Source of the DNA: an uncultured Gemmatimonadota bacterium
Lineage (GTDB): Bacteria > Gemmatimonadota > Gemmatimonadetes > Gemmatimonadales > Gemmatimonadaceae
DNA length: 11,979 nucleotides
Assembly (NCBI GenBank): GCA_946479995.1
Contig: CAMLIU010000019.1
Coordinates: forward strand, 1-11,979
Direction: 5' to 3'
Shown here: positions 1 through 6,575 of the stretch, piece after piece
Numbering within the stretch: position 1 is the first letter of the stretch
Layout of the letters: each line of letters starts with the position of its first letter
Made by a program: the position numbers and the translations under genes
The notes under the pieces: generated by a model
Database searches by the model: none
What the model was told of the DNA's origin: nothing
The model's input: the letters and a program-made list of their open reading frames with translations, nothing else

Positions 1-1019
1 ACCGCCGGATCCTCGAACCCCAGCACCCACACCGAGTACCCCCGCAGCCCGTACTGCTTCGCCAGAGCCACTCGGGCGGCCATGGACCGGGAATCCACGA
101 GGAAAAGGAACTCGTTGATCCCGTCGTTCTGCCAGTACGCCATCCCCTCCTTCTGCCGGTCGTCCCAGGTGGTCTTCGCGCCGTTCCGGGCCAGTATTCC
201 CTGCGCTGCGTCGTACGACAGCCCTCCCCCGGTCATCCGCGGGCCGTCCTTCGCGTCATAGGTCGGGTACCACCACTCCGAGTAGGAGGGGATGCCGAGG
301 GACAGCTTGCCCGGGGGGACGCCGAGGCCGAGCACGTACTTCACCACCTCCTCCATCCATGGGTAGCCGGCTACCGGGCCGGGCGGGGTGCGGCGGGTGT
401 GCTGGGAGTACGTCATCAACGAGATGAAATCCATGGCATCGGCGAGCGCCTTGTAGTCGTACGCACCGCGCCAGTTGTCGAAGATCCACTTGTGGTACGG
501 CGTCGGACCCGGGTAATCGCTGGCCCTCGGCACCACCGCCGCCGAGAGGGAGCATCCCACGCGATGCAGCGAGTCGGCGACCTCGCGCGAGAAGGACGTG
601 AACGCATCCCGGTCCGTGACACGCACGTTCTCGAAGTCGAACTGGATGCCGTCGAACTTGTTGTCACGGCAGAGAGCCGTGATGTTGTGCACCGCCCGCT
701 TCCGTGCGTCCGGGTTGGTGAGCACGTGGTGGAAGATGGACTGGTCGAAGCCGGGGTTCACGATGAGCGGGATGAGCTTCACCTTCTTCGCCCGCGCGGC
801 CGCCACCATGCGCGAGTCCACCTGCCCCCAGATGATGCCGATGCTGTCCATCGAGAACGACTGCGGGGCGACGACGGAGATCCGGTCGGCGTGCTCGATG
901 AAGCTCTGCACGCTGCGCTCGTCGTTCGTGGCGTACCAGAGCGCTTCCGGCGCCTGCGCGCGAGCCGCCGGTGCAGCCAGCGCGCATAGCGCGATCAACG
1001 AGAGAGAAAGACGTTTCAT
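1..1019 (-). CDS. Secreted glycoside hydrolase family 18 protein (3' end cut by window)
   Basis: Translating minus from ATG 1019 gives 339 residues with no stop before the window edge. Residues 1-21 form a type I signal peptide (KR n-region, hydrophobic core, ARA cleavage site), so the enzyme is exported. The GH18 signature is at residues 123-130 (DGIQFDFE), with E130 the expected acid/base glutamate and D128 its partner. A later MTY motif and a near-terminal GYSVWVLGFEDP block match the ends of GH18 barrels of the YaaH/SleL type, so only a short tail is probably missing. GH18 enzymes cleave beta-1,4 bonds next to GlcNAc in chitin, peptidoglycan or N-glycans; which of these applies here is not visible. 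No LysM or carbohydrate-binding module precedes the barrel. The gene follows a SusC/SusD pair after 103 nt, suggesting it releases or trims the imported glycan. No strong Shine-Dalgarno precedes the ATG. The family is confident, the substrate is not. Confidence 0.9.
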   Translation of the reverse strand, partial: MKRLSLSLIALCALAAPAARAQAPEALWYATNDERSVQSFIEHADRISVVAPQSFSMDSIGIIWGQVDSRMVAAARAKKVKLIPLIVNPGFDQSIFHHVLTNPDARKRAVHNITALCRDNKFDGIQFDFENVRVTDRDAFTSFSREVADSLHRVGCSLSAAVVPRASDYPGPTPYHKWIFDNWRGAYDYKALADAMDFISLMTYSQHTRRTPPGPVAGYPWMEEVVKYVLGLGVPPGKLSLGIPSYSEWWYPTYDAKDGPRMTGGGLSYDAAQGILARNGAKTTWDDRQKEGMAYWQNDGINEFLFLVDSRSMAARVALAKQYGLRGYSVWVLGFEDPA

Positions 1020-1053
1020 GGTCCCGGGAGATGAGTTGAATACCTGACGCGAC

Positions 1054-1092
1054 CACGGGGCCGCTCCGGCATGCAGCCGGAACGACCCCGTG
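1054..1092 (-). other. Long intergenic hairpin between susD-like gene and GH18 gene
   Basis: Two 17-nt arms (1054-1070 and 1076-1092) flank a 5-nt loop. Read on the minus strand, they pair throughout with two G-U wobbles. The hairpin lies 30 nt after the SusD stop and 34 nt before the GH18 start. No T-run follows on either strand, so it is not a classical intrinsic terminator. It could instead partially attenuate read-through or protect the 3' end of upstream mRNA, giving less GH18 than SusC/SusD. That role is inferred; the structure is read directly. Confidence 0.6.
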
Positions 1093-1122
1093 TGACACGT
1101 CACCTGCCGCAGTCCACCAGCG

Positions 1123-2406
1123 TCAGCAGCCGGCGTTGGGGTTGGTGTTGCATTCCGTCTGCGGCATCGGCAGGAACGACACCTTGGGCTGCACCCCGAT
1201 CAGGGTCCCGAGCCGCCGAAGGTCCTCCCACCGCAGCCCCTGCGAGAAGAGCTCGTACTTCCGCTCGTACGCGATCTGGGCGAGGACCTGGTCCTTGGTG
1301 GCGAGCTGCACGATCGTGAGCGGGGGCAGCTGCGCCCCCGGCGTGGTGGCCGTGCCGCTCTTCGTGCGCACCGCGTTGATGTCGGCGATGGCCTGCGGCA
1401 GCTGGCCAAGCTGCGCCTCCGCCTCGGCCCTGATCAGCAGCACCTCGCCCGGCAGGTACACCGGGAACGGCGCGTTCCGCGTGCCGTACAGCGCGAACTG
1501 CGCGAGCTGCAGTGACGGCGGGTTGCCATTCGGCGGCGTGGCAAGCGTGTCCACCCAGAACGGAACGCGCTTGTCATTCGGCTCCGCGGCGCGCGCCCAG
1601 CTCTTCAGTGGCGCCACGTAGCCGGCGAGCGACGAGTAGTTGTAGATCGGGTTGAGATCCGGATCGGGATAGGTGAGGAGCGACACCTTCGTCAGGTCCA
1701 CCCGGTTCGCCGCATCGATGGCCTGCTGGTACTGGCCGGTGAACAGGTAGTAGCGCGCGAGCATGGCGTCGATCGTGTTGCGCACGTCGAAGCCGCTGCT
1801 CACCGCACGGCTGGTGAAGCCGCTCAGGTCCGCCGCACTGTACGGCTGCAGGTCGGCGCGCGCCGACTCGAGGAGGCGGATCACCTCGGCGAACACCTGG
1901 GCGCGAGGCACCGGCGTGCCGCCGGAAACCGACGCATCGATCGGCAACTCGGCGTACTGCTGCGCGGCCATGCCGAGCGCCATCGCCTTGAACAGCTTGG
2001 CGTTGGCGGTGAGGCCGGCGGCGAAACCGGCGCTGATGCCGCTGATGTTCGGCACGGCGCCGATGATCGCATCCGCCGTGCGCGCGATCCGGTACGTCAC
2101 GTAGTACGGATCGGACACCACGCCGAACGTCGGATCGATGCCATCTCCAGTGAACAGTGACTGGTCGGCGGCCAGCGCCTTCGACGCAGTCCCCCACTCG
2201 TCAGTCACCAGCGCCGGCGCGCGGACGTAGGTGTTCACCGAACTGGCGAACTGGTCCTGCATCCCCAGCTCGGTGGCGATCACCCCCTCCAGGTTGGAGA
2301 GCGCCGCCTGTTCCGTGGGCGAGTTGGGATTGGTGAGGTCGAGACTCGTGTTGCAGGCCATGCTCGCCGCGAGGGCGAGCACGCCGAGACCCAGGCGAAT
2401 GCGCAT
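1123..2406 (-). CDS. RagB/SusD-family nutrient-uptake outer-membrane lipoprotein (SusD 1)
   Basis: This encodes 427 residues. SusD-family proteins are surface lipoproteins that bind the nutrient and form a lid over the SusC barrel. The chosen ATG at 2406 gives a short basic start, a hydrophobic stretch and a lipobox-like ASMAC, with Cys18 as the lipidation site. The first mature residues (SLDLTNPNSPTE) resemble the usual SusD start. Near the C terminus, a YERKYELF...GLRWEDLRRLG block matches the conserved RagB/SusD terminal motif. An ATG 48 nt upstream would hide the signal behind extra residues, whereas AGGAG lies 8 nt before ATG 2406. Length is slightly below the common 450-550. The protein ends with two cysteines (C419, C427) that could form a small disulfide loop. 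It lies 56 nt after SusC 1 and is surely co-transcribed with it. The ligand is unknown. Confidence 0.92.
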   Translation of the reverse strand: MRIRLGLGVLALAASMACNTSLDLTNPNSPTEQAALSNLEGVIATELGMQDQFASSVNTYVRAPALVTDEWGTASKALAADQSLFTGDGIDPTFGVVSDPYYVTYRIARTADAIIGAVPNISGISAGFAAGLTANAKLFKAMALGMAAQQYAELPIDASVSGGTPVPRAQVFAEVIRLLESARADLQPYSAADLSGFTSRAVSSGFDVRNTIDAMLARYYLFTGQYQQAIDAANRVDLTKVSLLTYPDPDLNPIYNYSSLAGYVAPLKSWARAAEPNDKRVPFWVDTLATPPNGNPPSLQLAQFALYGTRNAPFPVYLPGEVLLIRAEAEAQLGQLPQAIADINAVRTKSGTATTPGAQLPPLTIVQLATKDQVLAQIAYERKYELFSQGLRWEDLRRLGTLIGVQPKVSFLPMPQTECNTNPNAGC

Positions 2407-2414
2407 GCGCTTCG

Positions 2415-2419
2415 CTCCT
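2415..2419 (-). promoter_or_regulatory. Ribosome binding site for SusD 1
   Basis: AGGAG on the minus strand sits 8 nt before ATG 2406. It selects this start over the in-frame ATG at 2454, and the choice also exposes a lipoprotein signal peptide. Confidence 0.75.
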
Positions 2420-2462
2420 GTATTGAAAGGCTGTGTGATGAGTCGCGTGTCCATGGGCCCCG

Positions 2463-5400
2463 TCAGAAGTTGAGGTTGAGGCCGAGGGAGAACATCCGCG
2501 GGATCGGCGACGTGCCGAACTCCACGCCACGCGCCACCGTGTTCGCCGAGAAGAGGTTCACTTCCGGATCGATGCCGGTGTAGTCGGTCCAGGTGTACAG
2601 GTTGCGGCCGGAGAGGCTGAGCGTGGCGCTCTCGGCGCCGAAGCGGCGCACGAGCGACGGGTCGAGCGTGTAGCGGATCGCCGCCTCACGCAGCTTCACG
2701 AAGCCGCCGTCCTCGACAAACTCCTCGTACAGCAGGTGTCGCTCGATGTTCAGCGTTTCCTGGCAGTACGTCGTGCCGCTGGCGACCACGCACTGCTCGT
2801 TGGCGTTGCTCGCCCCGGCGCCGAAGTACTCGGAGATGCGGCGCGAGAAGTTCGCGACCTTGTTGCCGAAGCGGCCGTCGAGCAGGAAGCTCACCTGCGT
2901 GCGCGAGCCGATGTTGAAGTCGTTGTTCCACGACAGGGTGAACTTCGGATCCGGGCTGCCGAGGAACTTCTTCAGGATCTGGCAGTTCGGACCACGCGCA
3001 CGGGAGACGATGATCCCTTCCGTACCCGCGATGGGGTTGCACTTGGCATCCAGGCGGCCAGTGACCTCGATGTTTCCCTGCGCGTCGCGCGGATAGTAGG
3101 AACCGTAGAACTCACCGACAGGCTGTCCCACAGCCACCACGTTCAGGTAGCCGAAGGGGAGCGTGTCGTTCGCCGTGACGAGCTTGTCCACGCGAGACTT
3201 GTTGGCCGCGTAGTTGAGGCGCGAGTTCCACTGGAAGTTGCTGCGATTCGCGAGCAGCGCGCTCAGCCCGATCTCCACGCCCTTGTTCGTGAGCGCGCCG
3301 ACGTTCTGGAGCTGGCTGCTGTAGCCGGAGCTGAGCGGCAGGGGCACGCCGAGCACGAGGTCGGTGGAGTGCTTGTCGTACCAGGTGAATTCGAGCGAGA
3401 CACGGTTGTTCGGGAGCGCGGCGTCGAAGCCGGCTTCGTACTCGCGCTGCCGCTCCGGCTTCAGCTCCGGGTTGCCGGCCTGGGAGCCCGGGATGAGCGC
3501 CGGCTTGCCGGCCCGCGAGGCCACGGCGTAGTTGTCGAAGATGCTGTACGCCGAGGGCGGCTGGCCGCCGGTCTCGCCGTACGCGGCGCGGAGGCGCAGC
3601 GTGCCGAGGAAGCTGGCGAGCGCCGAGTTCTCCCAGAACGGCTCCTGGTTCACGCTCCACGACGCGCCGAGGCGCGGGAAGAGCTGCCACCGCTGGTCGG
3701 CGCCGAAGGCGCTGGACGCCTCGTAGTTCAGGCCACCGGTGACGAACAGCCGCTCGCCGAAGCCGAGCCGCTCCTGCAGGAAGCCGCCGAGGGTGCGGAT
3801 GTCGATGATCCCCTGGCTGGACGACGGCGTCGCGCCGCCGGAGCCGACCGTCGTCTGGCCCGGCGAGAGGCCCGATGCCGCCGCGCGCACCTCGTTGCTG
3901 TGGTCCGAGGTCTGGCGGCCGCCAAGCGTGGTGGTCGCGTGCAAGGCGCTGGAAAGGTCGTACTCGTGCGTCAGCGTGAGGTCGTTGTTGAAGCGCGTGA
4001 TGTCGCGCGTCGGGTTCTGGACCGAGCCCGTGAACGACGCTCCGGTGGACTGCGGCGGCTGGTAGTAATAGAAGCTCTCGTTGCTGCGATCGAGGCCGAA
4101 CAGGTAGTTCACCGTCAGGCTCGGGATCGGGTTCCAGTTCGTGCTGAACCCGCCGATGAACCGGTTGGTGTTGTCCTGCGCCTTCCAGTTGGCGATGACG
4201 TCCAGCGGGTTGGTGCCGAGGATCGGGCTGTAGGGGTAGCGCCCGAGCGTGGTGTTGTAGCTCGGATCGTACGTCGTCGGGGTGAAGATGAGCGTCGTGA
4301 TGACGCCCTGCGTCTGCTCACCCTCCGGCATGAAGTCCGTCTTGCGCTGGATGTAGCTGCCGTTGACGGTGAACGAGAGCTTGTCGGAGATGGTCTGGGT
4401 GAGCGAGCTGCGGGCGTTGACATTGTTCATGTCCGAGCCGCGGATGATGCCGGTCTGCGTCTGCCAGAGCCCCGACGCGTAGTACTTGGTGGCGTTGCTG
4501 CCGCCGCTCACCGAGAGCTGGTTCGTGGCGCCGTTGGACCTCTGGAAGATCTGGTCCTGGTAGTTGTAGCGCGTCACCGGCACGCCGAGCGCCGAGGCGC
4601 CGCCATACAGCACGTCGCCGCGCCCCGCGGTCGGCGACTCGTTCAGCGCGTACTCCTTGGGCGCCTTGCCGGTGTTGTACTCGGTGCGGAGGGTGATGCG
4701 TGGCGCGCCGGCGCTGCCGCGCTTGGTGAAGATCTGGATGACGCCGTTGTTGGCGCGCGAGCCGTACAGCGCGGCGGCCGCGGCCCCCTTCACCACTTCC
4801 ACGTGGTCGATGTCGCCCGGGGCGATGTCGGAGAGGCTGTTGGTGAGCGCCGCCCCGCCGCGTCCCGCATTGGCGCCGAGGCTGACGAGCGCCTCGGAGT
4901 TGTTCTCGACGATCACGCCGTCCACGACGATGAGCGGCTCGGCGCCGCCGAGGATGGAGCCGGTGCCGCGGAGGCGGATGCTGACGCCGCCGCCCGGCTG
5001 GCCGTTGTTCTGGCTGATCACGGCGCCGATGACCTTGCCCTGCAGCGCCTTGTCCACGGACTGCGCGGCGGGCGCAGTGTTGATCTCGTCACCCGCGACG
5101 GTGGTCACGGTGTTGCCCAGCTTTCGCCGCTCGGTGGGGGCACCGGTGCCGGTGACGACCACTTCGTTGAGCTGGATGGCGTTCACCTGCATCGGGATCG
5201 GGCCGACGTCCACCGTGAGGTCGTTGCCGAGCGTGATGGAGCGGACGACGCGGGCGTGACCGAGGTGGGTGACCTGGAGCTGATGCGTGCCCGGCGCGAC
5301 GGTGCCGCGGAGCACGAACTGTCCATCGTTATCCGTCGCCGCCCCGATCTGCGTGCCGACGAGGATGACGCTGGCACTCGGGATGGGCTGCAGCGAGACG

Positions 5401-5522
5401 GCTTCGACGACCCGACCGCGGATCGTGTACGCCTGCTGAGCGAGCAGCGGGGTGCCGCCACCCACGACTGCGAGGCCGAGGGCGAGTGCCGCTGCCCTCA
5501 GGGAAACGCGCGAAAATGCCAT
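2463..5522 (-). CDS. SusC/RagA-family TonB-linked outer-membrane transporter (SusC 1)
   Basis: This encodes 1019 residues, usual for SusC. Order: signal peptide 1-28; carboxypeptidase-regulatory-like beta-sandwich about 32-112; TonB-box-like LNEVVVTG 118-125; plug with the SusC hallmark PLIVVDGV at 196-203 and a GVIQIFTKRG end; then a 22-strand-type beta barrel ending in phenylalanine, as the BAM insertion signal requires. TonB/ExbBD would drive import of a ligand captured by the adjacent SusD. There is no STN domain, so signalling through an anti-sigma factor is unlikely. Two close cysteine pairs (C828/C847 and C911/C920) probably stabilise extracellular loops; SusC 2 shows no equivalent. 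The ATG at 5522 was chosen because it starts the signal peptide and has AGAGG 7 nt upstream; an ATG 159 nt earlier would add a non-signal, arginine- and proline-rich extension. The ligand is not predictable from the sequence. Confidence 0.95.
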   Translation of the reverse strand: MAFSRVSLRAAALALGLAVVGGGTPLLAQQAYTIRGRVVEAVSLQPIPSASVILVGTQIGAATDNDGQFVLRGTVAPGTHQLQVTHLGHARVVRSITLGNDLTVDVGPIPMQVNAIQLNEVVVTGTGAPTERRKLGNTVTTVAGDEINTAPAAQSVDKALQGKVIGAVISQNNGQPGGGVSIRLRGTGSILGGAEPLIVVDGVIVENNSEALVSLGANAGRGGAALTNSLSDIAPGDIDHVEVVKGAAAAALYGSRANNGVIQIFTKRGSAGAPRITLRTEYNTGKAPKEYALNESPTAGRGDVLYGGASALGVPVTRYNYQDQIFQRSNGATNQLSVSGGSNATKYYASGLWQTQTGIIRGSDMNNVNARSSLTQTISDKLSFTVNGSYIQRKTDFMPEGEQTQGVITTLIFTPTTYDPSYNTTLGRYPYSPILGTNPLDVIANWKAQDNTNRFIGGFSTNWNPIPSLTVNYLFGLDRSNESFYYYQPPQSTGASFTGSVQNPTRDITRFNNDLTLTHEYDLSSALHATTTLGGRQTSDHSNEVRAAASGLSPGQTTVGSGGATPSSSQGIIDIRTLGGFLQERLGFGERLFVTGGLNYEASSAFGADQRWQLFPRLGASWSVNQEPFWENSALASFLGTLRLRAAYGETGGQPPSAYSIFDNYAVASRAGKPALIPGSQAGNPELKPERQREYEAGFDAALPNNRVSLEFTWYDKHSTDLVLGVPLPLSSGYSSQLQNVGALTNKGVEIGLSALLANRSNFQWNSRLNYAANKSRVDKLVTANDTLPFGYLNVVAVGQPVGEFYGSYYPRDAQGNIEVTGRLDAKCNPIAGTEGIIVSRARGPNCQILKKFLGSPDPKFTLSWNNDFNIGSRTQVSFLLDGRFGNKVANFSRRISEYFGAGASNANEQCVVASGTTYCQETLNIERHLLYEEFVEDGGFVKLREAAIRYTLDPSLVRRFGAESATLSLSGRNLYTWTDYTGIDPEVNLFSANTVARGVEFGTSPIPRMFSLGLNLNF

Positions 5523-5529
5523 GTTCGGA

Positions 5530-5534
5530 CCTCT
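5530..5534 (-). promoter_or_regulatory. Ribosome binding site for SusC 1
   Basis: AGAGG on the minus strand lies 7 nt before ATG 5522. It supports this start over the far-upstream in-frame ATG at 5681. Confidence 0.65.
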
Positions 5535-5637
5535 GGGAGAAAGGCTTTCCGCCCCAGGTGAACGAGACGGACGTCTGACGACCGGTAACGCGCACGGTGC
5601 CCGCGGCAGGTTTGGACGGCGCGGGTACGGAGACCGG

Positions 5638-5666
5638 AAAATGGCCCGCGGGCCGGGCCGGGACAA
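5638..5666 (-). promoter_or_regulatory. Weak candidate promoter for the SusC 1 unit
   Basis: The 225-bp gap before SusC 1 must hold a promoter if the terminator at 5694-5719 is efficient. The best spaced match on the minus strand is TTGTCC (5666-5661), a 17-bp spacer and CATTTT (5643-5638). The -35 box is fair and the -10 box poor, so this is only a candidate. A 12-bp palindrome (5643-5654) lies in the spacer and could be an operator or chance GC-rich sequence. Confidence 0.2.
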
Positions 5667-5693
5667 GCATGGGACGTTCATATGGACAGCGAG

Positions 5694-5719
5694 AAGGCCC
5701 CGGCGGTTGCCGGGGCCTT
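5694..5719 (-). terminator. Hairpin terminator after the DUF4397 gene
   Basis: A perfect 10-bp stem (AAGGCCCCGG / CCGGGGCCTT) encloses a 6-nt loop. It begins 28 nt after the stop of the lipoprotein gene. Read on the minus strand, the tail is TTCTCG, a weak T-tract; on the plus strand it is TTTTCG, so the element may work in both directions. It separates the two SusC/SusD units. Confidence 0.75.
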
Positions 5720-5747
5720 TTCGTTGAATGGTCGTGCCTGACAGAGG

Positions 5748-6569
5748 CTACTGGTTGGCCGTGTTGTCGAGGAACGGCCGGTTGGAGTCGGTGCTCTTGG
5801 TAACGGTCATGTCGCCACGTGCGGTGATCGTGTACACATGGCCGGGCATGAAGGTGACGAAGGTACGGACGATCTTGTCGGCGCCGCTGGCATCACGCGC
5901 GTGCAGGTCGTAGGGCGCCGGCGTGAGCGCGGTGAATGCGCCGGCGGACTTGTACGCGACCTGTCCGCTGATCGGCGTCGCGTTGCCGAGCGTGTCGACC
6001 GCGACCAGGCTCATCGGCGAAGAGTTGCCGATCGCGTTCACGAAACGCACGAGCGACTTCGACCAGTCGACCGTCGTGGGAAGGACGTCCTCGACGATGA
6101 AGGCATCGCTCTTCGTCGTCGAGTTGTAGATGCCACTCTGGTAGTACGAGTAGTACTTCCCGGCCTCGATCGTGGCGGGTGCGGTGGAGATGGTCGTCGT
6201 CGGCCCCTTGGTCGACATCTGGCGCCCGGTGAACGTGTACTGGCCCGGGTCGATAGCCGTGTAGAGGCCGCCGGCCGCCGCGCTGGGGAATGCGATGCCG
6301 GTGGCCGACTGGATGCCGATCTGCAGGCAGGTCGAGTCGGTTGACGTGACCGGTGGGTTCTTCGCGCCGTTGCAGCTCCCGGTGTTGGTCGCCGTCACCT
6401 CCTGGTCATTGGCGAAGAACTGCACCGTCGGTGCGCCGACGCTGAAGTTGAAGAATCGGATCGCGGAGCTGCTGGGAACCGGTCCAGCGATGTTCTTCTC
6501 CGCCTTCTCCCCGCACGCCACCAGCGCTGCGACGCCGAGCAGGGCAACAAATGATGTATGGATTCGCAT
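5748..6569 (-). CDS. DUF4397-domain lipoprotein, two tandem modules
   Basis: This encodes 273 residues. A short signal ends in the lipobox LVAC with Cys19 as the lipid anchor; the glycine and glutamate that follow do not indicate inner-membrane retention. Two related modules follow, each opening with an (I/V)RFxN strand: residues 37-41 (IRFFN) and 174-178 (VRFVN). Each contains the YTxxxxG / APYDLHARD type of beta-strand repeat typical of DUF4397, a predicted Ig-like beta-sandwich family with no settled biochemical role. C66 and C81 could form a disulfide in module 1. The gene starts only 6 nt after the SusD 2 stop and has no clear Shine-Dalgarno, suggesting translational coupling. Position makes it the third product of the SusC 2/SusD 2 unit, where Bacteroidota often encode an extra surface glycan-binding lipoprotein. 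That comparison is positional only. Family assignment is good, function unknown. Confidence 0.85.
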   Translation of the reverse strand: MRIHTSFVALLGVAALVACGEKAEKNIAGPVPSSSAIRFFNFSVGAPTVQFFANDQEVTATNTGSCNGAKNPPVTSTDSTCLQIGIQSATGIAFPSAAAGGLYTAIDPGQYTFTGRQMSTKGPTTTISTAPATIEAGKYYSYYQSGIYNSTTKSDAFIVEDVLPTTVDWSKSLVRFVNAIGNSSPMSLVAVDTLGNATPISGQVAYKSAGAFTALTPAPYDLHARDASGADKIVRTFVTFMPGHVYTITARGDMTVTKSTDSNRPFLDNTANQ

Positions 6570-6575
6570 GGTCGG

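Noticed and set aside
399..1047. Overlapping plus-strand open frames opposite the GH18 gene
   Set aside because: The minus-strand frame carries a signal peptide and the GH18 signature; the plus frames have no recognisable features.
2736..5561. Very long open frame on the plus strand (941 codons) antisense to SusC 1
   Set aside because: It lies opposite a clear SusC gene. Its protein is dominated by Arg, Ala, Val, Asp and Glu with no domain, signal or family motif, as expected for the complement of GC-rich codons.
5643..5654. 12-bp perfect palindrome GGCCCGCGGGCC as an operator
   Set aside because: A single all-GC palindrome in GC-rich DNA is easily due to chance; there is no second copy or adjacent strong promoter to support it.
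5523..5681. N-terminal extension of SusC 1 by 53 codons
   Set aside because: Residues are Arg/Pro-rich with no signal character; the signal peptide and a good ribosome site both point to ATG 5522.
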